Assembly: GCA_964565665.1 (NCBI GenBank)
Contig: CAZMFZ010000027.1
Coordinates: 1-32,771 of the forward strand
Source: CAZMFZ01 sp964565665
GTDB taxonomy: Bacteria; Bacteroidota; Bacteroidia; Cytophagales; UBA9547
Reading direction: 5' to 3'
Length of the DNA: 32,771 nt
Made by a program: the position numbers and the translations under genes. Positions within the stretch are counted from its first letter, which is position 1. Each line of letters starts with the position of its first letter. Shown in pieces: positions 26,212-32,771 of this stretch. The notes under the pieces are model-generated. The model did no database searches, was not told where the DNA came from, and saw only the letters and a program-made list of their open reading frames with translations.

Positions 26212-27462
26212 TTACTCGTCTTTCAAGGCTTCAATCGGGCTTATTCGCGCAGCCCTTATGGCGGGAATCAAACCTGCCAATGTACCTGAAACTACCAAAA
26301 GAATAACCGCAGAGATAGCTACGGAAAACTTTACTTCCGGATTTTTAAAAAAGTCGGACTGTATATTGTTTTTCACTAATATATAATTAAGGCCTTCAAT
26401 TAACCCAACTCCAAGCATCAAACCAGTATAGCCCGCCACAGTAGTAAGCACAATAGATTCTTGAATAATGAGCGAAATTATAGACCCTGGAGTAGCTCCC
26501 AAAGCCTTGCGAATGCCTATTTCTTTGGTTCTTTCTTTCACAATAATAAGCATGATGTTGCTCACCCCTACTATACCAGCTACGATAGTGCCAAAGCCAA
26601 CCACCCAAATAAACATACCTATTGCTCCAAATAGGCCTTGAAACTTTGCAGCTTCTTTCGACATGCTCCACGACCATATTGCCACTTCATCTGTTTCATT
26701 AAAATCGTATTTTCGAGCAAAATAAGACCTTATTTTCTTAATAGTAGCCTCTACATCGTAGCCTGGTTTCACGCTGCAAGCCCAATAATACACTTTATTG
26801 GTTTGGTTAAATACTTTGATGGTAGAATAAGGAATAAGAATGGTTTCAAGTTCTTGTCGAGCACGCCAGCCTTGTTCCAAAGGCTCATTTACGCCAATAA
26901 TCTTGAAATAGACTCCCTTCACGTTGATGTATTTTCCTATCACATTTTCAGTAGAATCAAAGAAATACTCTTTTACTTTTCTGCCAATTACGGCTACATT
27001 TTTCCGCTCTGCCAAATCGAGCCTATCAATATACCGCCCGAAAATCACACTTGTTTTTTCCATCAATCTCCATTCGGGATATATGCCTTGTACATTGTAA
27101 ACGGCACTTTTAGAATTGTAGGTAATGTTGTTTTCTCCATCAGCTCCTTGCTTGGGCGATATATATTCTATTTCAGGAAAATTATTTTGGAAGAAAATAA
27201 GGTCATCAATTTTAGGTTCTACGATTCGATTGATATTTAGCCCATTGTGAACAATACTCGTTTTGTTCGATCCCATATAGAAATAATTGTTGGCGTAGCT
27301 TGAAAACATATCTAAGACAGCATTTTCAAGGCCCTTGCCCGCACCTAATAGCAAAATGAGCATAAAAATACCCCAAAACACACCAAATGCGGTAAGTAAA
27401 GTTCTGAGCTTATGTTTTGTGAGACTATGCCAAATCTCCTGCCATTTATCTATATCGAACAC
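26212..27462 (-). CDS. MacB-like ABC transporter permease (FtsX family)
   Basis: 416 residues. The first membrane segment is near 19-40 (LRTLLTAFGVFWGIFMLILLL), then a large periplasmic MacB_PCD domain of about 230 residues, then three further segments near 285-400. The FtsX signature IVKERTKEIGIRKALGATPGSI lies in the cytoplasmic loop, and the end GLIPAIRAARISPIEALKDE is the standard MacB ending. The ATPase is a separate protein encoded upstream, as in most Bacteroidota systems, rather than fused as in E. coli MacB. The substrate (peptide, antibiotic or lipoprotein-like) is not predicted. Confidence 0.93.
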   Translation of the reverse strand: MFDIDKWQEIWHSLTKHKLRTLLTAFGVFWGIFMLILLLGAGKGLENAVLDMFSSYANNYFYMGSNKTSIVHNGLNINRIVEPKIDDLIFFQNNFPEIEYISPKQGADGENNITYNSKSAVYNVQGIYPEWRLMEKTSVIFGRYIDRLDLAERKNVAVIGRKVKEYFFDSTENVIGKYINVKGVYFKIIGVNEPLEQGWRARQELETILIPYSTIKVFNQTNKVYYWACSVKPGYDVEATIKKIRSYFARKYDFNETDEVAIWSWSMSKEAAKFQGLFGAIGMFIWVVGFGTIVAGIVGVSNIMLIIVKERTKEIGIRKALGATPGSIISLIIQESIVLTTVAGYTGLMLGVGLIEGLNYILVKNNIQSDFFKNPEVKFSVAISAVILLVVSGTLAGLIPAIRAARISPIEALKDE

Positions 27463-27486
27463 TATATTTAATTAGTAATTATGAGT

Positions 27487-27587
27487 CAATGTCGTTTAGA
27501 TAGGCAAAATCATTTTATAAGACTCCATCCCTAGCCCTTCCCCAAAAGGGAAGGGTATAAACGGAATTGCTTAACTAACCGACATTG
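27487..27587. repeat. Nested inverted-repeat element, copy B
   Basis: Outer arms CAATGTCGTTTAG (27487-27499) and CTAACCGACATTG (27575-27587) match at 12 of 13 bases. The inner hairpin is CCCTTCCC (27535-27542) with GGGAAGGG (27548-27555). Its ends match copy A at 5476-5566, and its core reads like copy A on the opposite strand. It lies between the ATPase and permease genes of the exporter, in a 224-nt gap whose remainder is AT-rich and featureless. Confidence 0.75.
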
Positions 27588-27686
27588 AATTATGTGTGAG
27601 TAATTATTAATTGCAAAAATATCACTATAAATATTTCACCACATTGTTACACCAATAATTAATAATTACGTATTATTAATTTATAA

Positions 27687-28352
27687 TTATGGTAAAACTA
27701 GCCCATCTTTCAACCTGATTATTCTGTTGGTCGTTTGAGCCACATCGTTTTCGTGTGTTACTATAATCACTGTCATTCCCTCTTTGTTTAAGTTTTTGAA
27801 CAATTCCATTACCTCGCTTGTGGTTTGGGTGTCTAAAGCACCTGTAGGTTCATCAGCTAAAATGATTTTGGGTTGCGAAGCCATGGCTCTGGCGATGGCC
27901 ACGCGTTGCTTTTGCCCACCTGAAAGCTCGCCTGGAAGATGTTCTGCTCTATCGGCTAAGCCCACTTTATCTAAATATTGTAGGGCAATTTTATTGCGTT
28001 CTTTTCTACCAATATTGCGGTAATACAATGGCAAAGCTACATTCTCAATTGCATTTTTAAAATTAATCAAGTTGAAAGATTGGAACACAAAGCCAATCAT
28101 TTGATTGCGAAAATAGGCAGCTTGTTTCTCTGAAAGTTTGCTGTCTATTTTCTTGCCAGCAAGCAAATATTCGCCAGAATCAAACGTATCTAATATTCCA
28201 ATTACATTTAATAGAGTAGATTTTCCGGAGCCTGACGAACCCATTATAGACACAAATTCTCCATCTGCAATGTCTAATTCTATTCCTTTTAGGACCTCTA
28301 AACTGTTGGTACCTATTTTATACGATTTTTTTAAACTTTTAAGAGATATCAC
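27687..28352 (-). CDS. MacB/LolD-type ABC transporter ATPase
   Basis: A 221-residue ATP-binding subunit that powers the permease encoded next. Walker A is GSSGSGKST (residues 38-46), the Q-loop is FVFQSFNL, the ABC signature is LSGGQKQR (143-150), Walker B is IILADEPTG with Asp167 and Glu168, and the H-loop is His200 in IVTHEND. The length and the sequence around LSGGQ place it in the MacB/LolD/FtsE group. The start is GTG at 28352, directly behind a TATATTTG promoter box, so no longer N-terminus is likely. It is the first gene of the exporter operon. Confidence 0.93.
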   Translation of the reverse strand: MISLKSLKKSYKIGTNSLEVLKGIELDIADGEFVSIMGSSGSGKSTLLNVIGILDTFDSGEYLLAGKKIDSKLSEKQAAYFRNQMIGFVFQSFNLINFKNAIENVALPLYYRNIGRKERNKIALQYLDKVGLADRAEHLPGELSGGQKQRVAIARAMASQPKIILADEPTGALDTQTTSEVMELFKNLNKEGMTVIIVTHENDVAQTTNRIIRLKDGLVLP

Positions 28353-28369
28353 TAAGAAGGCGTTTGTTG

Positions 28370-28377
28370 CAAATATA
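28370..28377 (-). promoter_or_regulatory. Candidate promoter of the MacAB-like operon
   Basis: Minus-strand TATATTTG is an exact TAnnTTTG box 17 nt upstream of the GTG start, which implies a very short leader. The expected TTTG about 19 nt further upstream is not present (TTAT instead). Confidence 0.45.
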
Positions 28378-28485
28378 GCACTTCATTTAGCAGCTTATAA
28401 TAAATGTATAGGTAGGCTGTGTAGTTACAAGGTATCTAAATATACTGCGAAAACTTAATAATTGTAGAGGCTCACCATTTAATTA

Positions 28486-30351
28486 CTACCTTACTACTAA
28501 TATCCAGCCATTGAGTCCCTTCTTTTGGTATGTGATAGCGTAATAATACAATCCATCTGGTATTGAACTTGCTGCCCACCTAAACCCATAATCAGAAGAT
28601 TGAAACACCAAAGCTCCCCATCTATTATAGATGTGTATTTTTTCAAAGCCCCCTTTGCATGTTTCAACCAAATAGTCACTTACCGCAAATTCTTCATTGA
28701 TATTATCTCCATTGGGCGTAATGATGTTGGGAATAAGTTTATTTTGGGCCATATCTTGGTCTTTCACTTTGTATGTCAAAAGAACTGAATCGCGGTAGGG
28801 GGTGATACATTCTTGATCGCCAACAAATACTTTAAAAGTAATAGTGCTATCTACCGCAATTTTGCAATCGGGTATCCACTTTATCACAACCTTATTATCT
28901 ACTACATCTATTTGCACATTATCATTTAAAGCCAGCCCTACTACCGAGACTTCTATTTTAGCCTTGCAGCTTGAATCGATAGGTATGCCGCCCATTGGAT
29001 TTTCGCCAGAGATTGAAGAAGGTGGGCGAATAACTACCTCAATTACCACAGGTTCGTTTGGGCTTACAAAGCCACTATCGGGCATAGGTGTGTTCACGAT
29101 GGGCTTGGGTTTGATGAGCAAAGTGTCTTTAACCTTTACATACCAAGTAAGGGTGTCTGTGTTGGGGGTCGAACAGGCATCGTCTGCCACAATTACTTTG
29201 TAGCTGTAAGGCTTGTCGCGGCCTTTCAAATAGCCACTGATGCAAAACGACACCTGGCTAGTATCGGTGGCATCGCTTACAGTGTAACTCGATGGACTAA
29301 CTGAGGCGCTGGCACGATTGATACCGGTAGGGTACAAAATCGAGAACTTTAGGGGTGTTGCTTGCACTGTATCGGTGACTACAAATGAGGTACAAAATTG
29401 CGTGCCTGATTTGTAAGTGATGGTATCTGCTCGGCCTAGTTTGTTTTCCAAACTAAGATGCGGCCCAGGTTTGATGGGACATACCAACACTGGCAACTGA
29501 AATTCACGCCTTACTTCCCCTATTTTTATTTGATTTCTATATGCTTCGCACACTATAGCAAAGGCATAGAGCCCTGGTAATGAGGCAATTACCTGCAACT
29601 CGCCTAGTTTAGGATCGATTCGTAGTGGCAAAACTCCTGGTATCATCACTGATTCGGAATAGCTAGCACTCCAATTGATAAACTTGTATGGGGCACTTGA
29701 AGGGAAAGCGGTAGGATTATCTTCGGTTGCACTTCCGGCCAAAGGCGTAGCCAACTTATACACCAACGAATCGCCATCGGCATCTGTAGCACTGAAATCG
29801 AGCTTGAAAAGGCGGTTTACACAGCCATAGTCGCCAATGATGGGTTTGAATGCGGGGCTGGAATCGAAATTGGGGATGTTGGTAGGCGGCAATTCGATAT
29901 AGAATACTGTGCCAGTTTGCGCTGGATTAGCAATGTTGCGAACCGAACTATTGCGGCAACAACGCTCCCATGCCAGATAAAAACCTTGTGGGTCGGTATA
30001 TTTGGCATCTTTAAATACAATAGTATCAACGTACACCCATTGCCTTGTTTTGATATTGCCTTGCTGGCAAAGCGGATTGGTGTAAGGCACGGCCAAATCT
30101 GTTGTCAATGGCAATTCAAAGAAATCAATAAGCCTGTTGTTTGATTTTTGATAGGCTGCCACTTGAATACTGGTGTCTTTTGAATTGGGGTTGCCATTTA
30201 CCGCATCGAAGTAGAGTACCAGCTTTACCTCATACGTATTGACATCTATATGCCTTGCCTCCATTTGCCCACCTACGATATGGGAAGAGAAGGAAGTAAC
30301 AGACTTTAGGAAAAAAGAAAAGTAGAAAAGTGTACGTAAGGATAGTTGCAA
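28486..30351 (-). CDS. Large secreted protein with a type B T9SS sorting domain (CHU_C)
   Basis: 621 residues. A signal peptide is followed by SHIVGGQ, a mature start often seen in Bacteroidota gliding-associated surface proteins. The body is a series of beta-rich Ig or cadherin-like parts (DFSATDADGDSLVYKL near 215 looks cadherin-like) with many cysteines, as expected of a surface protein. The last 85 residues are a gliding-motility-associated C-terminal domain: IPNIITPNGDNINEEF, KIHIYNRWGALVFQS, DGLYYYAITY and a final GWILVV. This domain directs export by the type IX system. The start is TTG at 30351; the first in-frame ATG would remove the signal peptide. Sample lines of this gene are near 50 % G+C, much higher than the membrane-protein genes. 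Its role may be adhesion or gliding. Confidence 0.9.
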   Translation of the reverse strand: MQLSLRTLFYFSFFLKSVTSFSSHIVGGQMEARHIDVNTYEVKLVLYFDAVNGNPNSKDTSIQVAAYQKSNNRLIDFFELPLTTDLAVPYTNPLCQQGNIKTRQWVYVDTIVFKDAKYTDPQGFYLAWERCCRNSSVRNIANPAQTGTVFYIELPPTNIPNFDSSPAFKPIIGDYGCVNRLFKLDFSATDADGDSLVYKLATPLAGSATEDNPTAFPSSAPYKFINWSASYSESVMIPGVLPLRIDPKLGELQVIASLPGLYAFAIVCEAYRNQIKIGEVRREFQLPVLVCPIKPGPHLSLENKLGRADTITYKSGTQFCTSFVVTDTVQATPLKFSILYPTGINRASASVSPSSYTVSDATDTSQVSFCISGYLKGRDKPYSYKVIVADDACSTPNTDTLTWYVKVKDTLLIKPKPIVNTPMPDSGFVSPNEPVVIEVVIRPPSSISGENPMGGIPIDSSCKAKIEVSVVGLALNDNVQIDVVDNKVVIKWIPDCKIAVDSTITFKVFVGDQECITPYRDSVLLTYKVKDQDMAQNKLIPNIITPNGDNINEEFAVSDYLVETCKGGFEKIHIYNRWGALVFQSSDYGFRWAASSIPDGLYYYAITYQKKGLNGWILVVR

Positions 30352-30541
30352 AACAGATCAGCAGAAAATAAGTTTTTGAATACTAAAAAAAAGGGCAAAC
30401 AACAAAGGGCAATTAAATTAATGTTACTAAGTCATTCTATCATGAAGCTTGGTGCAGATTTTTATGTGTCTAATGCAGTTGCGGATATTTCTCTTAGTTT
30501 AGCATACGAAGCAATGTTAAAAGCTGTCCTGCATTGGCAAC
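30352..30541. other. Intergenic stretch with an uncertain short ORF
   Basis: The 369 nt between the CHU_C gene and mazF holds no complete recognisable gene. The forward strand is open from a TTG at 30346 to 30549 (an ATG at 30421 would give 42 residues, including VSNAVADISLSLAYEAML). I do not recognise it and it may be chance or a remnant. The other half of the gap is the transposase relic. Confidence 0.4.
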
Positions 30542-30677
30542 TCAGTTAGTTCCATTTCTTTGCAAGCATTCCATATTTGACAAACTTACGTTTTTTCCTT
30601 CATAATAATCTCGGGTACTAGCACATAAGTATTGTTTTGTTTTGTCTACAATTCCTGCTTCTAAGGTTTCGCTCTAT
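30542..30677 (-). pseudogene. C-terminal relic of a Y1 (RAYT/IS200-like) transposase
   Basis: Reading the minus strand from 30673 gives 43 codons that include LEAGIVDKTKQYL and TRDYYEGKN. Y1 transposases of the REP-associated and IS200-like type end with a block such as NPVxAGIVDxPEdYxySSArdYyxGkxGLL, so the match is to their last 40 or so residues. Just upstream, an out-of-frame ATAGAGCGAAACC could be the remains of I-E-R-N-P, which needs a two-base loss. The catalytic HUH and Tyr parts are absent. The fragment lies 44 nt past the mazF stop. Assignment is by remembered family pattern. Confidence 0.6.
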
Positions 30678-30720
30678 GAAGACTCAAAAACGAGGTGAGA
30701 CCTTTAATTGAAGGTAATCT

Positions 30721-31047
30721 TTAGTATACAAATATCTCTTGAATTACTTTTTTAACTTTTTCAATTTCTTTTTTGGTCAAAGTCTGGAAGTATTTCACAA
30801 TTCTGGTTCTGTCAATTGTGCGTATTTGGTCGAGCACTAGCCAACCTTTTGTTGCATTGTGTTTTACTTCAACCCTTGTTGGATAAGATTTAGAACTACT
30901 TGTCATTGGCGCAACCACAATTGTTTGTAGATACATGTTCATTTCGTTGGGCGATAAAACAACACAAGGCCTGGTCTTTTTCACCTCGTTGCCAATCATT
31001 GGGTCAAGATTTACCAACACGATTTCATATTGTTTTATTTGCTCCAT
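30721..31047 (-). CDS. mazF: MazF/PemK-family mRNA interferase toxin
   Basis: A 108-residue toxin of the CcdB/MazF fold that should cut RNA at a short sequence. The N-terminal strand YEIVLVNLDP is followed by the family block KKTRPCVVLSPNEMN (Arg26 is the position of the catalytic Arg) and VVAPMTSSSKSYPTRV, where Thr49 matches the second catalytic residue; LDQIRTIDRTRI is the last conserved strand pair. Its start overlaps the end of the antitoxin gene by 13 nt, the usual coupled order antitoxin then toxin. No lesions are visible, so the pair is probably active. Confidence 0.93.
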   Translation of the reverse strand: MEQIKQYEIVLVNLDPMIGNEVKKTRPCVVLSPNEMNMYLQTIVVAPMTSSSKSYPTRVEVKHNATKGWLVLDQIRTIDRTRIVKYFQTLTKKEIEKVKKVIQEIFVY

Positions 31048-31283
31048 TCTTCAAAATTTTCATCTTCAAAAATATCATTTATTAAAGGCTGGTCATCGCC
31101 ACTTTGGTGCATTTTTTTAAAAGCAGTTTCCCAGTTTTTTCTTGGCTCTTCTATGGCTTTTAAAATGAAATAGTCTTTTTCAAACACTATTTCGACCTTG
31201 TCGCTGATGCTATATTTTTCAATAATTGTTTTAGAAAGTCTAATTCCTTTAGAGTTTCCAATGTTAATGACAGAAAGTTGCAT
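31035..31283 (-). CDS. mazE: MazE/AbrB-type antitoxin
   Basis: 82 residues from the ATG at 31283. The N-terminal swapped-hairpin AbrB domain (MQLSVINIGNSKGIRLSKTI, then DKVEIVFEKDYFILKAI) binds DNA, and the acidic C-terminal tail (DIFEDENFEEWSK) is the expected toxin-binding, protease-sensitive part. A GTG at 31304 would add seven residues, but it lies within the TGTGATCACA palindrome that probably serves as operator, so the ATG is preferred. It should neutralise the toxin encoded downstream and repress the operon. Confidence 0.88.
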   Translation of the reverse strand: MQLSVINIGNSKGIRLSKTIIEKYSISDKVEIVFEKDYFILKAIEEPRKNWETAFKKMHQSGDDQPLINDIFEDENFEEWSK

Positions 31284-31295
31284 AGTTGCCTTATT

Positions 31296-31305
31296 TGTGA
31301 TCACA
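31296..31305. promoter_or_regulatory. Palindrome, candidate mazEF operator
   Basis: TGTGATCACA is a perfect 10-bp palindrome 12 nt before the mazE ATG, a good position for autorepression by the MazE-MazF complex. Confidence 0.4.
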
Positions 31306-31367
31306 TAGTAATTACGGAATTTTCAAAATACAAAAATGTTTTCGTCAGGATCATGTAGAGGAAGTGC

Positions 31368-31407
31368 AGTCAAAAAGCCTCTAACCCCCGAAGGGGGCTT
31401 TTTGACT
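31368..31407. terminator. Strong nested hairpin, probable terminator
   Basis: Perfect 12-nt arms AGTCAAAAAGCC (31368-31379) and GGCTTTTTGACT (31396-31407) enclose CCCCC/GGGGG with the loop GAA. A T run follows the G run on the plus strand. The core CCTCTAACCCCC resembles the cores of repeat copies A and B. The surrounding gap (31305-31573) has no other gene. Confidence 0.65.
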
Positions 31408-31431
31408 ATCTTTCAATTTGTTTTGTTTGCC

Positions 31432-31460
31432 CTTGTTGGTCTTAATTTCTGACCAACAAG
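31432..31460. repeat. Perfect 10-bp hairpin
   Basis: CTTGTTGGTC (31432-31441) and GACCAACAAG (31451-31460) with a 9-nt loop and no T run after it, so it is not a typical terminator. It lies 24 nt from the nested hairpin and may be an end of a lost mobile element or a structured RNA. Confidence 0.5.
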
Positions 31461-31573
31461 CAGCCACTCATTGACCTCTGTAACTTTTTTTAATATAGTA
31501 AAATTGTATCATGCTGTGTTGGTTTGTTGGTGAAAAACACACAGCAAAGGCAAGATGGGAATACAAACATAGG

Positions 31574-31675
31574 CTAAGCAACCCGATTTGAGTAAAACCA
31601 TACATGGAGGTTTACCCATGCATAGCTACCTGTAATTGCCAGAAATATACAAAAGGTTGCAAAACGTTTTTTCAT
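31574..31675 (-). CDS. Tiny ORF with a signal-peptide-like start
   Basis: 33 residues, MKKRFATFCIFLAITGSYA and then WVNLHVWFYSNRVA before TAG. The basic start, hydrophobic core and SYA cleavage-like site look like a true export signal, but almost no mature protein follows. It may be the start of a truncated secreted-protein gene or a small membrane peptide. It starts 91 nt after the lipoprotein gene on the same strand, so it could share its transcript. Confidence 0.35.
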   Translation of the reverse strand: MKKRFATFCIFLAITGSYAWVNLHVWFYSNRVA

Positions 31676-31766
31676 AATCTTTTGCCAATAAATTTTTTGC
31701 TTTTAAATCCTTTCTCAGTTATTAGTAAATAGTATAATGTAATGGTGTTTATCTCTTCTGGCGAAA

Positions 31767-32492
31767 TCAATCCAATGATTTGTATGGAAAAGTTTCAGGA
31801 TACCAAACATACCGATCATTCTCACGCATGCTGAAATTATAATACCCTTCAGATGCACGGTACAACAATGTGTCGCGCCAGTTGGTGTAGTGCTTGAATA
31901 AATCATTCGTAGCAGTTGCATTTACATAATCCCATTGTGCTACAGGGGTAAAATTTACTATAAAAGTATCTAAAGGTAAATCAATATCTACTCCTCGCCA
32001 AGAACCATACCAAATCGGTTTTTTATGAATGGTTATGGTTTTGATGAATGTTTTCACGCTATCGTCATCTGCAAAGCATGTATAAATAGTTTTACTTTTT
32101 TTGATCTTTAGCCTAATTTCCCAGTTTTCAGTTGTCTCCTTAATCTGAAATTCCCTAAAAAGGTTTTTAACCGTTTCAGTTCTTCCTGCTTTAGGTATAG
32201 TCCATTCATAGCTGTCAGCATCTTGCATTTTTGGAACCAAGTTGACAGCCTCATAAGCAAGAAAATGAGTTTGATTTGGTGCTAAAGGCAATATAAACGG
32301 GTCCCAATCTTTGGGTGTAGTGGATCGACCTTGATAATTTGTTATCTTTATAGTATCAGGTTTAGTCACAAACTCAGCAGTACTAAAAGGCACATTGCTG
32401 CATGGGCCGGGAGGTTTTGGTTGCTCTACACAGCCTACAGCGACACAAAAAATGCTCAATCCAATGATCCTACCATTTTTTCTACTTCTCAT
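31767..32492 (-). CDS. Putative lipoprotein of unknown function
   Basis: 241 residues. The N-terminus (MRSRKNGRIIGLSIFCVAVG then Cys21) is a plausible lipoprotein signal with lipobox VAVGC. The mature part has a Pro-rich start (EQPKPPGPC) and then beta-rich sequence; SYEWTIPKAGRTE and EIRLKIKKSKTIYTC suggest an Ig or PKD-like fold, without a firm match. The end is rich in Trp and Tyr (NWRDTLLY, YVWYPETFPYK). I do not recognise a family. Its start is 10 nt after the stop of the probable outer-membrane barrel gene, so the two are likely an operon and may form a complex at the outer membrane. Confidence 0.7.
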   Translation of the reverse strand: MRSRKNGRIIGLSIFCVAVGCVEQPKPPGPCSNVPFSTAEFVTKPDTIKITNYQGRSTTPKDWDPFILPLAPNQTHFLAYEAVNLVPKMQDADSYEWTIPKAGRTETVKNLFREFQIKETTENWEIRLKIKKSKTIYTCFADDDSVKTFIKTITIHKKPIWYGSWRGVDIDLPLDTFIVNFTPVAQWDYVNATATNDLFKHYTNWRDTLLYRASEGYYNFSMRENDRYVWYPETFPYKSLD

Positions 32493-32502
32493 AATAAAAT
32501 TT

Positions 32503-32771
32503 TTAGAATATTTTACCCCAACTTACCCCTATCCACGGTTGTATATTATCTCCAATGCCATCCCAAATAGTAGCAGGGCTGTAGTAATTGCGTTTTTCAT
32601 AGAAGAAAATTCTTTGTTGGTCATGATTAATAAATACAGACCTCCACATTAACATAACTCCTATTCTGAGCATTACTTTTTTATCTTTATTCATATTTCG
32701 GTACCCCACCCGCAAGGTGGTAATGCCTTGAAAGGTTTTTTCCTTTGTACCCCCAAAGTCCAGTTCTTTCC
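32503..32771 (-). CDS. C-terminal part of a probable outer-membrane beta-barrel protein (partial)
   Basis: The minus-strand frame is open to the window edge (about 89 codons seen), so the gene begins outside. The visible part has alternating strands of barrel type (TTLRVGYRNM, VMLRIGVMLMWRSVFI, RIFFYEKRNYYSPATIW, NIQPWIGVSWGKIF) and ends in Phe, the usual last residue of outer-membrane barrels recognised by the Bam complex. No family is recognised. A TTG or ATG inside the frame should not be taken as the start, because the reading frame continues beyond 32771. Confidence 0.65.
   Translation of the reverse strand, partial: KELDFGGTKEKTFQGITTLRVGYRNMNKDKKVMLRIGVMLMWRSVFINHDQQRIFFYEKRNYYSPATIWDGIGDNIQPWIGVSWGKIF

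Noticed and set aside
30346..30549. Forward 67-codon frame
   Set aside because: Starts at TTG inside the CHU_C signal-peptide region, has no promoter and no recognisable family; kept only as an uncertain note.
31296..31305. CRP-type site TGTGA/TCACA
   Set aside because: CRP sites need a 6-bp spacer between the half sites; here there is none.
1..32771. Apparent shortage of GCGC sites, as restriction avoidance linked to the cassette
   Set aside because: By eye I found 9 GCGC and about 11 CGCG in the window. Both are below simple expectation, so the shortage looks like general CpG scarcity and not avoidance of this site.

Overview
The window is AT-rich DNA from a member of the Bacteroidota, probably an uncultured gliding or T9SS-bearing lineage. 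The evidence is a protein ending in a type B T9SS sorting domain (CHU_C), an OmpA/PD40 envelope protein, DUF1573 and PG_1098-family proteins, a short MenE, promoter boxes of the Bacteroidota type (TTTG, about 19 nt, TAnnTTTG), and no consistent Shine-Dalgarno sequences. A run of ten N at 12093-12102 marks a scaffold join, so the order of genes across it is not certain.

Layout. 170-2490: aconitase with its terminator. 2579-4306: a type II restriction-modification cassette that closely resembles M.HhaI plus R.HinP1I (GCGC), with both genes broken. 4376-8841: a DUF1573 exported protein, an inverted-repeat element, an OmpA/PD40 protein with a well-formed promoter, and menE. 8857-12070: a large double-parvulin isomerase and a DJ-1/PfpI protein whose nucleophile position is Ser. 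After the gap, 12173-14801: a sensor kinase and NarL-type regulator pair. 14976-20383: a small secreted protein, phosphohexomutase, a PG_1098-type methyltransferase, a YihX-like phosphatase and a site-2 protease. 20390-22879: kynureninase, a 55-residue membrane protein and a solitary tsf. 22994-25006: an anchored soluble protein followed by a GT-C-like membrane protein. 25050-28352: a MacAB-like exporter (ATPase, permease, adaptor on the minus strand) with a second copy of the inverted-repeat element inside the operon. 28486-30351: the large CHU_C protein. 30352-31700: an accessory patch with a relic of a Y1 (RAYT/IS200-like) transposase, a mazEF pair, strong hairpins and a tiny exported ORF. 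31767-32771: a lipoprotein and the C-terminal end of a probable outer-membrane barrel that runs off the window.

Most genes are housekeeping or cell-envelope functions: TCA cycle, menaquinone, translation, sugar phosphates, periplasmic folding, export and signalling. The most distinctive signals are the decayed GCGC restriction-modification cassette (at least four separate lesions in 1.7 kb while neighbouring genes are intact) and the two nested inverted-repeat elements that share CAATGTC/GACATTG ends. I saw no tRNA, rRNA or CRISPR array and no complete insertion sequence.
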